From contig NZ_CP086136.1 in assembly GCF_017565645.3 (NCBI RefSeq), positions 1,812,001-1,876,000 on the forward strand: a DNA stretch of 64,000 bases, written 5' to 3'. The position numbers and the translations under genes are program-made. Source of the stretch: Bradyrhizobium barranii subsp. barranii (GTDB lineage: Bacteria > Pseudomonadota > Alphaproteobacteria > Rhizobiales > Xanthobacteraceae). Positions 36,589 through 44,451 of the stretch are shown here, piece after piece; the first letter of the stretch is position 1; the number at the start of each line of letters is the position of its first letter. The notes beneath the pieces are model-generated. The model saw only the letters and a list, made by a program, of their open reading frames with translations. It ran no database searches and was not told the DNA's origin.

Positions 36589-37419
36589 TCAGACGTTCTC
36601 CACATTGTATCGATCGGGTCGATAGTCCTTGGTCAGACCGTCGCCGGAGTTGTAGACCCGCAATAGGCTTCCTACAGGGTTGTCTGAGACCGCCAGCCCT
36701 CCGGTCCCAGGTCCACTGAGCTTTTGCAAACTTCTCCATGGGAATGGCCATGGCAGTGGCAAGCCCTCTCCTAAGGGATCAAATAGTTCAGAACGTTCTT
36801 CAAGATCCTGTTCTATCGTGTTTGTGCGAGCGTGAATTCGCACGCCCTTGAGTGGTTTTCCCTTGCCCCAATAGTTGGCCGGATCTCGGGTGATCGCGGC
36901 GTCGGCACTCACTGGCGCCAAGACGGGGAGAGATATTCCAGCAGGCTCGTCCGCAGTGAAATCGAAGTCCTGGATCCCATCCTTTGGTACGTCAAAATAG
37001 TACCAGGCTCCGAGCTTCGGATTTGTCCATCCTGTTGAACTCGTCCTCCCGGATGCCGAAACGACAATTTGCGGAGGATCGCTTTTGAGTATCTTTATCA
37101 CTGCGCTTTGTACATCATCACTGCGCTTTGTACATCGTAGATGCGTACCATTTTCGTCACTCCCTGCTAGCACTGCCTGAGCCTCCTCGGCATTAAACGT
37201 CGCGACTTGGCGATCTGCCAGGCTCAAAGACTGATCGGCCGCGCGGGCCTGATTGGTCGCAAGCACCTCAAGCGCTTGCGACCGTAGGGCTGTGATTTGC
37301 TGCTCGAATATGTGCATCCATTGGCCTGTAGCTACCTGTGTGGTGACGTCGCAAGCGATGGTGGCCAGCCTTCGCCCTTGGATTGGAAAGGCTGGCCACC
37401 CTGCTCCTGAGAGGGTCAC
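36589..37419 (-). CDS. Unknown protein with an internal 20-bp tandem duplication
   Basis: This 276-residue soluble protein was not recognised. It starts at GTG 37419, with GGAG six bases upstream, at 27 bases from the next gene on the same strand. The N-terminal 90 residues are helical (WMHIFEQQITALRSQALEVLATNQARAADQSL) and the rest is beta-rich with many Pro and Gly (WYYFDVPKDGIQDFDFTADEP). A perfect 20-bp tandem duplication at 37097-37136 lies inside the frame; loss or gain of one copy would shift the frame. Confidence 0.55.
   Translation of the reverse strand: MTLSGAGWPAFPIQGRRLATIACDVTTQVATGQWMHIFEQQITALRSQALEVLATNQARAADQSLSLADRQVATFNAEEAQAVLAGSDENGTHLRCTKRSDDVQSAVIKILKSDPPQIVVSASGRTSSTGWTNPKLGAWYYFDVPKDGIQDFDFTADEPAGISLPVLAPVSADAAITRDPANYWGKGKPLKGVRIHARTNTIEQDLEERSELFDPLGEGLPLPWPFPWRSLQKLSGPGTGGLAVSDNPVGSLLRVYNSGDGLTKDYRPDRYNVENV
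37097..37136. repeat. Perfect 20-bp tandem duplication
   Basis: ATCACTGCGCTTTGTACATC occurs twice head to tail (37097-37116 and 37117-37136) inside the coding region on the minus strand. Twenty is not a multiple of three, so copy number would decide the reading frame. Confidence 0.95.
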
Positions 37420-37545
37420 ATTCTCCAGGCGCCCCAGATAATGGCGCAGACAAGTAACCGGGGCACCTATCAGAATCGGCGGGTCCCTCCTCCTCGACCA
37501 GTCTCTAAGCTGGTCCGACAGCTTGCAGAAACGGGAGACACCAGC

Positions 37546-37830
37546 ATGCCCAAACGCGTGCGCATTCGTTGCATAAACAAGACTGACAGGCGAAGCTCAC
37601 ACGAGAGAATCAAAAATGTCGGCGGGGTAAATTCAGACGGAACGCGATGGAAGCTATCCGTTGAGAAGACTATCCGAGACCTCGAAAGCCGCGAGTGGGA
37701 GTACTACGTCGAAGAATCAGGCGTCACTGTCGAGGTCATCGTCGCCACCGATGGCCGCCACAAGTACATCAAGACAACAGTTGACGGAATTCAACCGGAC
37801 AATCTCCTTTCCCTCCCTGAGTGTCCGTGA
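37546..37830 (+). CDS. DUF3892 protein, copy 1
   Basis: This 94-residue protein matches the DUF3892 pattern: RCINKTDR near the start, HERIKNVGGVNSDGTRWK in the middle and KYIKTTVDGIQPDNLLSLPEC at the end. The ATG at 37546 has GGGAG nine bases upstream and gives exactly the length of the second copy at 38926. The family has no known function. The stop codon is followed 22 bases later by a pair of structured hairpin elements, as in copy 2. Confidence 0.82.
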   Translation: MPKRVRIRCINKTDRRSSHERIKNVGGVNSDGTRWKLSVEKTIRDLESREWEYYVEESGVTVEVIVATDGRHKYIKTTVDGIQPDNLLSLPECP

Positions 37831-37851
37831 TGCTTATCGATCCCAGATCGT

Positions 37852-37987
37852 GGCAGCGCGAGCGCGACTCGGCGTCGGGAATGCGAAACGACGCTGTCCC
37901 TACCACGCCCGCGCTGCCCCAGTGTTAAGGCGACATGACTCGGCGCTTCGCGATGGAGCGATGAAGCGCCGTCCCTATCACGCTAAC
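37852..37987 (+). ncRNA. Paired-hairpin element, copies A and B
   Basis: Copy A (37852-37918) has an outer stem GGCAGCGCG / CGCGCTGCC and an inner stem CGGCGTCG / CGACGCTG. Copy B (37924-37987) has a GTTA...TAAC outer stem and a perfect CGGCGCTTC / GAAGCGCCG inner stem. Both keep unpaired ACT on the left of the inner stem and TCCCTRYCA on the right. Related pairs lie at 39233-39394 and 39493-39634. An RNA or DNA structural role is inferred. Confidence 0.55.
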
Positions 37988-38158
37988 TTCGGTGGCCAGC
38001 CTTGCCAGGACAACGCCAACCACCTCGCTTTCCCGGGAGGGTCGTCAAGCTCCACGGGCGCCAAGTTGTAGCGCCAAGATCGCTCGTGGGGCACCTACCT
38101 GGATTGGTTGGGCTGCCTGGGGGCAAGGCCGATGTCGAAGCTGCCCGCGTCGCGAATT
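37988..38158. other. No gene seen
   Basis: This gap follows the hairpin pair and precedes the end of a minus-strand gene. It starts with GGTGGCCAGCCTTGCCAGG, which resembles the sequence after the second hairpin pair. Nothing else is recognised. Confidence 0.5.
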
Positions 38159-38367
38159 CTATTTCTCCGACTGCGGTATGTAGTCCCGGTGAAGGACGGT
38201 TGGCCTTGCAGCACCGTCAAAGAGCACAGTGATGCCGGTAGTTCGCGGGCTGATTTCGACTACCGTCCCGGTTTTGTGCAGCAAGTCCGAGCACCGGACA
38301 TATTCCCAAGTCGGCTCATCTTGAAGCGACTGCCGACGGCAAGTCGGTGTGTCTTATGCGCGGTCAT
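38159..38367 (-). pseudogene. Small downstream gene, probably frameshifted
   Basis: An ATG at 38367 overlaps the stop of the upstream minus-strand gene (ATGA overlap), but its frame soon ends. A second frame carries a convincing small-protein tail (DEPTWEYVRCSDLLHKTGTV, then a beta-rich end HRDYIPQSEK) up to the TAG at 38159-38161. One missing base near 38320 would join them into about 69 residues. The tail has the look of a small SH3-like barrel. The function is unknown. Confidence 0.4.
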
Positions 38368-38747
38368 TCCTCGATTCGGGAATAGGTTTCCGTGACGTGC
38401 GCCACCGTAAGCTGGTAGCCCTGCGTCCTCGCCTCCGGAATATCCGCCAACCGACGATCAGAGGGTAGTGTGAGTCGAGAACTGATGTTGAAGTGAGGAT
38501 ACTTGCCCTTGATCCGGGGATGTAGTTCAGCCGCAACTTCCACGTCTGACGTCGCAATGTATCTGCCACCCCACATCTCGATGATGTTCTTTAAGGGGTA
38601 GGTTGGCTTTGCGAGTCTCTTTGTCGTACTTTGCGCATCAAACCACTCAAACGCGATCCTGATGCAGTCGTCATGTTCGTGCACATTATTCGGTTGTTGA
38701 TATCGGACGCGTTTTTTGGCCTCTGAGATTTGTTGAGCGGTGAGCAT
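38364..38747 (-). CDS. Unknown small protein
   Basis: This 127-residue soluble protein begins MLTAQQISEAKKRVRYQQPN and contains YPLKNIIEMWGGRYIATSDVEVAAELHP and RLTLPSDRRLADIPEARTQGYQLT. I chose the ATG at 38747; a longer reading to 38999 is Arg/Ser-rich and antisense to a real gene. The gene is coupled to a short downstream gene by an ATGA overlap and is convergent with DUF3892 copy 1. The family is not recognised. Confidence 0.6.
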   Translation of the reverse strand: MLTAQQISEAKKRVRYQQPNNVHEHDDCIRIAFEWFDAQSTTKRLAKPTYPLKNIIEMWGGRYIATSDVEVAAELHPRIKGKYPHFNISSRLTLPSDRRLADIPEARTQGYQLTVAHVTETYSRIEE

Positions 38748-38925
38748 ACTACAGGCTATCCCTGTCGCGTCCGATGAATTGATTGCGATCAAAAGCGGAG
38801 GCCGCGCGAGCGCAAATTGTATCGCTGGGAGCTCGCGCAAGGCACCTACCTGAATTGGTCGGCGGCATGGTCCGCCACTGAACGCTAACCTTGTTGCTCC
38901 TTTTGCATCCGAAAGAAGAACTCCC

Positions 38926-39210
38926 GTGGCCAGACTCGCACGCGTTCGTTGCATCAGGAAGACCGACAGGACGAATCCACACGAGAGAATTAGCAGCATC
39001 GGCGGGGTATATTCGAACGGAAGTCACTGGAAGCAATCTGTCGTTCAGAAGATCAGAGACATCGAAAGCGGCGCGCGGGAATTCTATGTCCAGGAAGGCG
39101 GGCTCACTGCTGGTTTGATCGTGGCCAAACACGAAGGGCACAAGTACATCAAGACGACGGCAGACGGCATTCAGCCAGACAATCTTCTTTCACTCGCTGA
39201 GTGTCCGTGA
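38926..39210 (+). CDS. DUF3892 protein, copy 2
   Basis: This 94-residue paralogue of the gene at 37546 shares VRCIRKTDR, HERISSIGGV, the KYIKTT block and the identical ending DGIQPDNLLSL. The start is GTG 38926, with GAAAGAAGAA about seven bases upstream. Its last codons and the following 50 bases are nearly identical to those of copy 1, including the GTGTCCGTGATGCTTRTCGA stop region, so gene and trailing hairpins were duplicated as one unit. Confidence 0.82.
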   Translation: MARLARVRCIRKTDRTNPHERISSIGGVYSNGSHWKQSVVQKIRDIESGAREFYVQEGGLTAGLIVAKHEGHKYIKTTADGIQPDNLLSLAECP

Positions 39211-39232
39211 TGCTTGTCGATCCCAGATCGCC

Positions 39233-39394
39233 GGTAGTGCGGGCGCAACTCGGCGCCGTTCGGCTGCGCGGCGTCAGGCGCTGTCCCCGCCACGCCCGCA
39301 CTACCCTTTGAAGTTAGCGGCAACATGACTCGGCGCTTGAAAAGTTCCTCGCGTTTACCCTGAGGAAGCGCTGTCCCTGCCACGCACCGCTAAC
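39233..39394 (+). ncRNA. Paired-hairpin element, copies C and D
   Basis: Copy C (39233-39305) has a perfect 13-bp outer stem GGTAGTGCGGGCG / CGCCCGCACTACC; relative to copy A, two C-G pairs have become T-A on both strands and one mismatch is repaired. Copy D (39313-39394) has the outer stem GTTAGCGG / CCGCTAAC and the inner stem CGGCGCTT / AAGCGCTG. Both keep the ACTCGGCG ... GCTGTCCCYGCCACG core. Confidence 0.58.
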
Positions 39395-39492
39395 TGGGGC
39401 CAGCCAGCCTCAGGCAGGAAAGAAGCTGACCTGGATCTTATCGCTCGCAGAACGAGCATAACTACCATAACGGGGCTTAGCCCGCGATGGAA

Positions 39493-39634
39493 GCAGCGCG
39501 AGCGCGACTCGGCGTCGGAATGCGTAACCGCCGCTGTCCCTGCCACACCCGCGCCGCCGGTGAAGTTCGCGGCAACGTGACTCGGCGCCTTGACGTGAAC
39601 CGAGGAGGCGCTGTCCCTATCACGTGCCGCTAAC
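39493..39634 (+). ncRNA. Paired-hairpin element, copies E and F
   Basis: Copy E (39493-39557) pairs GCAGCGCG with CGCGCCGC (one mismatch) and CGGCG with CGCTG inside. Copy F (39565-39634) pairs GTTCGCGGCA with TGCCGCTAAC and CGGCGCC with GGCGCTG. The unpaired ACT and TCCCTRYCA sides are again conserved. No DUF3892 gene precedes this pair; 39395-39492 shows nothing else. Confidence 0.52.
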
Positions 39635-39956
39635 TTCGCGCTGGTCAGCTTCAAGCGGGCAGCAAGAAGCTGATGGGTGTGTATCTTTCAGCCAACGCCA
39701 CAACAGCGCAACTACCTGAACCGGTCGTTCACCTGTCTTGGCAATCAGTCTGGGATTGCAGGCGGCGCAGGTGCGAGTCGCAATCGGTAACTTATACCAA
39801 GCCAGGTACAGCGCGACGAACAGTACCAAGGCTGCAAGCCCGAACGCCCAGCCGATGCAATAGCGCCTTATCCATCGGCCAATTCCGATCGATCTCCTCG
39901 GCCGCCTGCAGCGACATACCACTGCGGCCTTTCTGTTGAACAACACAATGGGCGCA

Positions 39957-40160
39957 TCACCCGATTCGTAGATTTTCCGCCGAGTCTTTTCCGCGATTGT
40001 TCACGACGTCGAAGCTAACCTTGGCTCCCTCGGCGAGAGAGGTGAAACCGGCCTTCTCGACTGCCGAGATATGGACGAACACGTCCTTCTGGCCGTCGTC
40101 CGGCTGGATGAAACCATAACCCTTTTGGGTGTTGAACCACTTCACGGTGCCCATTGCCAC
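39957..40160 (-). CDS. Cold-shock domain protein (CspA type)
   Basis: This 67-residue protein is a single cold-shock OB fold. It contains the RNA-binding motifs [10 protein letters not shown] (RNP1-like) and [11 protein letters not shown] (RNP2-like), with the standard GTVKWFNTQ start. It binds single-stranded RNA or DNA and melts structure. Translation starts at GTG 40160 or ATG 40154; the latter gives the commoner MGTVKWF. It is a normal-length, intact family member in the accessory region and may be a recent capture or a core gene displaced by the island. Confidence 0.92.
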   Translation of the reverse strand: MAMGTVKWFNTQKGYGFIQPDDGQKDVFVHISAVEKAGFTSLAEGAKVSFDVVNNRGKDSAENLRIG

Positions 40161-40610
40161 TTAACTTCTCGATTTTTCAAAAATGAAAAGTAGTGCGCGA
40201 CTCCGACAAAAGAATGGCTTACGCCGCGCCTTGCACGCGCCAGGCCTAGCCGAAGAAGCTGGTGCTGTCGGCGGTGCCGGCAACCGTGCCGGGGAAGAAG
40301 GTAGACACTCCGGCGCCGGCTGGTGAGTTCGGGCGGTAGGTTGCCGAGATTCAATTTCATTTGTGGCGTCCGATTTCCTTCAGCAGCTGCGCCCGCATTC
40401 CGAGCACAACATCGGCCGGCAAATCGTTTGTTGCAAAAATTGGCTGGGCGCGCGCTGCTGTTCCCCGCTCGCGCGCGCCCATCGTGCGCCGCTAATTGAC
40501 CGGCGCGACCTTTGGATTGCCCAACACAACGGTCGCACCAGCAGCGAGCGAAGTCCCGGAGTTCAGCGTCAACACAGCCCGAAGGTATCGATTTCCGCTG
40601 TGGGCTTCGG
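40161..40610. other. Degraded coding remnants, no gene called
   Basis: Minus-strand reading shows broken protein-like stretches, for example MKLNLGNLPPELTS near 40350 and a tail LTLNSGTSLAAGATVVLGNP near 40540, in frames that do not join. They look like remnants of a surface or phage structural gene. Confidence 0.35.
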
Positions 40611-40815
40611 ATATTCCCGCCATTTCGCAGGGTGGCGACAGTAGGCTCTATCCGGATCATCCGGCTTGGAGCAGAGCCCTGAACTCGAAAGCGTCCAACA
40701 AAACGTCTAACAAACCGTCCAACAGCGGGGGTAAGTCATGCCTGACTTTCTGACCCGCAGGGACGGCACGTGGCACTTTGTGCGCCGCGTTCCCACTGAG
40801 TTCTCCAAGTACGAC
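40611..40815 (+). repeat. Right copy of the attachment/integrase-leader direct repeat
   Basis: This matches 22378-22567 in the same orientation and carries one more CGTCYAACA iteration (three instead of two) before the integrase start. It closes the 18-kb accessory cassette on the right. Confidence 0.8.
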
Positions 40816-42041
40816 AGCCCAGCCAGAGACCGCAACAACGCAAACGCAAAATCGTAAGAATGAATGCCGGCAAGAATATTTTGAAAGAGGACGTCATCAA
40901 TTGCGGAAAGGAGATCATGGCGGAAGTCCCTGCCGCGATTGGCCTGAAACTCGTCCCGCACCTTCGCAAGGACCTCCAGCTTGCTCCCTTGATACTTCTC
41001 ATCATCGATCAGCATGACGATGCCGATCAGGAAGTAGAAACGCGCCGCAATTCCACTTTTGTCGGCGATCCTTTTAAATGTATCGGCGTCTCGATCGAGT
41101 GCACATAACTTAAGCCCCTCAAGCGCGCCGATGAGGACGGCTGGCTCACTGTTGGCTTGCAACCTAGTCACGGCAGCCGAGACGATTTCGGCTTCCGTAA
41201 GTTGGCCTAGCCGCATGGCTGCGGCCGTCAGTACCCGGAGCCCTGCCGCACTAACCACGGAAAGAGCTTCCCGGCGTGCATCGGCAGCGCGTCCCGGCAC
41301 AAGAGTAACCCGCATGTCCTCGACGATGGAAACCGGACCGTATTCGGTCTGTCCGTTCTTGTCGCGCCGCCAGTCGGGCGCCGCGAGCGTGCCGTCCCGC
41401 TCGAAATGAAAGTTCTGAATGACAAGCATGCCGCTATGCCCGCCGGGATGCTCCACCGCGTTTCTCATCGCGACAAAGGGCGCGATACACGCCGGAAGCT
41501 GTTTCAAGTACCGGATGTGATCGGGCTGGGCCTGGAAGTTCGCCTCGGCATACTCGATCACGGACGGACGTGGCTTCTTCGGCATCGTCCATTCGCTCGC
41601 TTCCTCGAAGCTGGTCCCGAACAGGAGATTAAAGACCTGGAGCAGATCGCGCAGGAAGTTCTTCGCTTCATAAAGATAGTTGCGGCATTCTTCCTCGAGC
41701 TGCATGACCTGCGGCAGCGTCACGGAGACCGCGCCCCTGCCGGGCGGCTTGTAGGAGGCCGCCAGCTTTTCAGTTTCCGCGCGAAGCTTTTCTTGGATTT
41801 GCGAGAGGCGCAGCAGCTTTGGCGTGAGGTCGTTCAGGTAAAGGCTCTGGATCTTCTCCGCCTTGTCTTTTGCGATCGCGCAGTTCTGCAAAATCTCGAA
41901 GTTTTGCAGCGTGAGGCGCGCCACGATCGGATTCGTGACCCTGGTCCAGCTTTTGGGCAACAACAAAGGGTAGCATAAAGGCCTCTTATCACCTTCATGT
42001 CGTCGGGTCGCGGACGGGGTGTCTTCCATAGAACGCGACAC
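40707..42041 (-). CDS. HEPN-like protein with C-terminus cut by the integrase remnant
   Basis: This 444-residue reading frame is mostly helical. The R-x4-H HEPN motif is in PFVAMRNAVEHPGGHSG at about residue 195, preceded by long helices (YLYEAKNFLRDLLQVFNLLFG). The first 40 residues are weak, so the true start may be an internal GTG near residue 39. The last about 25 codons (after LAGLSYLEN) are antisense to the integrase remnant, so the native C-terminus is lost. HEPN proteins of this size often act in defence; the RNase role is inferred. Confidence 0.58.
   Translation of the reverse strand: MSRSMEDTPSATRRHEGDKRPLCYPLLLPKSWTRVTNPIVARLTLQNFEILQNCAIAKDKAEKIQSLYLNDLTPKLLRLSQIQEKLRAETEKLAASYKPPGRGAVSVTLPQVMQLEEECRNYLYEAKNFLRDLLQVFNLLFGTSFEEASEWTMPKKPRPSVIEYAEANFQAQPDHIRYLKQLPACIAPFVAMRNAVEHPGGHSGMLVIQNFHFERDGTLAAPDWRRDKNGQTEYGPVSIVEDMRVTLVPGRAADARREALSVVSAAGLRVLTAAAMRLGQLTEAEIVSAAVTRLQANSEPAVLIGALEGLKLCALDRDADTFKRIADKSGIAARFYFLIGIVMLIDDEKYQGSKLEVLAKVRDEFQANRGRDFRHDLLSAIDDVLFQNILAGIHSYDFAFALLRSLAGLSYLENSVGTRRTKCHVPSLRVRKSGMTYPRCWTVC
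40738..40857 (+). pseudogene. Truncated tyrosine integrase, second N-terminal remnant
   Basis: Thirty-nine codons remain, beginning MPDFLTRRDGTWHFVRRVPT, the same integrase N-terminus as at 22492. The match stops near 40810 and the rest is antisense to the HEPN gene described next. No catalytic domain survives. Confidence 0.78.
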
Positions 42042-42066
42042 TTGAACGATCCAAGGATGGCCGACG

Positions 42067-42257
42067 TCCTGGGACCTACAGCTCCTGGTTCAGGAAAACG
42101 AAATCGTGGACGCTATTCGGCTCGTGCTCGCTGGCCACAGGATGGCAATCGAAGGAGCCGCAGGAGTGGCGGTAGCCGGCTATCTGAAGACGGCGGAGCG
42201 ATACGCTGGCCAGAACGTTGCCGTCGTGGTTTGCGGCGGTAATATTTCCTATGAGAA
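42067..42257 (+). pseudogene. C-terminal remnant of a threonine-dehydratase-like PLP enzyme
   Basis: About 60 codons read VQENEIVDAIRLVLAGHRMA, then IEGAAGVAVAGYLKTAERYA and VAVVVCGGNIS, the C-terminal cofactor-binding end of EutB/threonine ammonia-lyase-type enzymes (glycine motif CGGN). The 5' part is missing, and the IS3 element cuts off the last codons. No start codon is present. Confidence 0.65.
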
Positions 42258-42344
42258 GAGCTGGCCCCGCAAATTCGGACAGTAGCTTGAGTGGATTTTC
42301 TGCCTGACAGCGGCGAGGATTCTTGCTGCGAATCAGGAGCGAAG

Positions 42345-42641
42345 ATGACGAAGAAGAGCCGCCGGACGCATTCTCCGGCATTCAAGGCGAAGGTTGCTTT
42401 GGCTGCGGTCAAAGGCGACAAGACACTGGCGCAGCTGTTTGATGTTCATCCGAACCAGATCACGATCTGGAAAAACCAGCTCCTGGAAGGCGCCGCCGGC
42501 GTGTTTGGGCATGACAAGACATCGGCCGAGACGCCGGTCGATTTGAAGGCGTTACATGCCAAGATCGGCGAGCTGGCGTTGGAAAACGATTTTTTGTCCG
42601 GCGCGCTCACCAAGGCGGGCCTGCTGAGCGCAAAGCGATGA
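42345..42641 (+). CDS. IS3 transposase OrfA
   Basis: This 98-residue helix-turn-helix protein begins MTKKSRRTHSPAFKAKVALA, and the HTH runs through AQLFDVHPNQITIWKNQLLEGA, then a coiled stretch. It recognises the IS ends. Its stop TGA overlaps the orfB start ATG (ATGA at 42638-42641), so orfB is made by reinitiation or by frameshifting to a fused transposase. Confidence 0.92.
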   Translation: MTKKSRRTHSPAFKAKVALAAVKGDKTLAQLFDVHPNQITIWKNQLLEGAAGVFGHDKTSAETPVDLKALHAKIGELALENDFLSGALTKAGLLSAKR

Positions 42642-43465
42642 TCGACCGCGATCATGATCTTTCTATCGTGCGCCAGGCGAAGGTCCTGAAGCTGGCTCGC
42701 AGCACGGTCTACTATGAACCTCGGCCAGTTTCGGCCGAGGACCTTGCCTTGATGCGTCGGCTCGATGAGCTGCATCTCGATTATCCCTTCGCGGGAGCGC
42801 GTATGCTGCGATCGTTGCTGCGGCGGGAGGGCGTATACGCCGGTCGCCGCCACATCGCGACGCTGATGAAGCGCATGGGGATCGAGGCGGTCTATCGTCG
42901 CCCGAACACGAGCAAGCCGGCTCCGGGTCACAAGATCTACCCGTACCTGTTGCGCGGATTGAAGATCGAGCGGCCCGACCATGCGTGGGCAATGGACATC
43001 ACCTACATTCCGATGCGGCGTGGCTTCGTCTATCTCGCGGCGGTCGTCGATGTGTTCAGCCGACGGGTCCTGGCCCATCGCGTCTCGATCACAATGGAGG
43101 CGGCCTTCTGCGTCGAAGCGGTCCAGGAGGCGTTGGCGAAGCACGGCAGGCCCGAGATTTTCAACACGGATCAGGGCAGCCAGTTCACCAGCCTCGAGTT
43201 CACCGATGTGCTGCTGGACGCGAAGATCGCCATCAGCATGGACGGCAAGGGCGCCTGGCGCGACAACGTGTTTGTCGAGCGGCTCTGGCGCACGGTCAAA
43301 TACGAAGAAGTATATCTCCGCGCCTACGACAGCGTGTCCGAGGCGCGAGCGTCAATTGCCAAGTATCTGGCCTTCTACAATCAGGGACGCCCTCACTCGA
43401 GCCTTGACGGGCGCACGCCCGACGAGGCTTACTTCGGCACGCAAGCTATGGTGATGGCCGCATGA
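42638..43465 (+). CDS. IS3 transposase OrfB (DDE integrase)
   Basis: This 275-residue DDE-type transposase has its first aspartate in WAMDITYIPMRRG, the second in FNTDQGSQFTS and the glutamate in DNVFVERLWRTVKYEEVYL. The N-terminal IS3 helix block VLKLARSTVYYEPRP is present. All three catalytic residues are intact and the length is normal. Confidence 0.93.
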   Translation: MIDRDHDLSIVRQAKVLKLARSTVYYEPRPVSAEDLALMRRLDELHLDYPFAGARMLRSLLRREGVYAGRRHIATLMKRMGIEAVYRRPNTSKPAPGHKIYPYLLRGLKIERPDHAWAMDITYIPMRRGFVYLAAVVDVFSRRVLAHRVSITMEAAFCVEAVQEALAKHGRPEIFNTDQGSQFTSLEFTDVLLDAKIAISMDGKGAWRDNVFVERLWRTVKYEEVYLRAYDSVSEARASIAKYLAFYNQGRPHSSLDGRTPDEAYFGTQAMVMAA

Positions 43466-43611
43466 CCGTCGCCGACGGTTTTGTCGTCGCTCTGGTCGGG
43501 CTACGCCCTCCCGACGCAACGACAAAACCGTAAAGCCCCGCGTTCAGCATAACCCGGCAGGAATCCACTTAAATCCAGCGGGGCGCTGTCCAAACAACCG
43601 GGGCCAGCTCT

Positions 43612-44451
43612 AGATGCTATGCTCAATCCTCTGCTAACAGAGCGGCCGGCCGTCGGCTTCAGTGCGCGTGCGGTGACGAACGGGGCGTGGCATGCCGCGA
43701 TTGGAGCGCGATCGTCGGTGCCTCGCAAACTATCGATCCTAGCCGAGCTCGCACAAATAAAGCCTAGGAGATGGGGTAGTTGAAGTATTGCTGTTTGCAC
43801 GGCACTTTCCAGCTTGGATCCAGCGCTCAGGCGATTGTCACTTTACCAACCCAGTGGTGAGCTGAACCGGGGACACGAGCCCGCCCTCGGGGAACCCAGA
43901 GTGCGACTCCGAACAGACCACACTCGCCAACCAATCTGCGTCAGTAACTAACGGAGAATTACCCAATGGATTATGAAACGCGGGGTCGCTGACGACATCC
44001 GCACGCGACGCGCCATCGAGAACCTGCCTGTTCTGGGCGGCTATACCGAGACGCGCCAGAAGGCAAAGTCTTGGATCGCGAACGGCGCACCGTGGCCCGT
44101 ATTGAGGTGACCATGCTCGGCCTCGACATCCGCTTCCTACTCCTCGTCAGAGCAGATGTGCGGCCGCATCAATCGGACTAAAAACCGCACTCTCACGAAT
44201 AGGACGGGCTAAAAGCGAAGTTTACCCCGTCGAGGCGCGATCCCGCATCCTGTCGGAAGGTCGGCGCCCGTCTGTAGGCGCCGAAGGTCTAAGCGACCCT
44301 TCGGCCCGAAAGCTCTTGGTTCGCCGCCAATCTGATTAGACCGTCGACTGCGTTTCGAACTGCACGCTCGTTGACCAAGCGCTCTTCGGCCTGTGAGAGA
44401 TAGATCCGTCCTTCATCGCGCTCGGCAAATGTCTCTCCAGACATCGCCTGT
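43612..44451. other. No confident gene
   Basis: The sequence right of the IS3 is short broken frames. A minus-strand frame at 44289-44492 has a protein-like end (LVNERAVRNAVDGLIRLAAN) and may belong to the tail left after truncation of the IS66 element. Nothing else is recognised. Confidence 0.4.

Larger units (their letters stand above)
42257..43611 (+). mobile_element. IS3-family insertion sequence
   Basis: The ends are inverted repeats: GAGCTGGCCCCG at 42258 and its mirror CGGGGCCAGCTC ending 43610, continuing with GGACAG. The element is about 1.35 kb and carries the standard overlapping orfA and orfB. It appears intact and may be active. It has cut a PLP-enzyme remnant on its left side. 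Confidence 0.88.

Noticed and set aside
37852..39634. CRISPR array
   Set aside because: The repeats are palindromic, of unequal length and spacing, with no uniform spacers and no cas genes.
39355..39654. A minus-strand frame of 99 residues over hairpin copies D to F
   Set aside because: It repeats the translated palindromes (RDRDSASS-type) and has no independent coding signal.
39620..39946. A 108-residue minus-strand frame with one hydrophobic stretch (ALVLFVALYLAWYK)
   Set aside because: Its end is encoded by hairpin copy F and its start is Arg-rich; composition does not support a real gene, though a short membrane peptide cannot be excluded.
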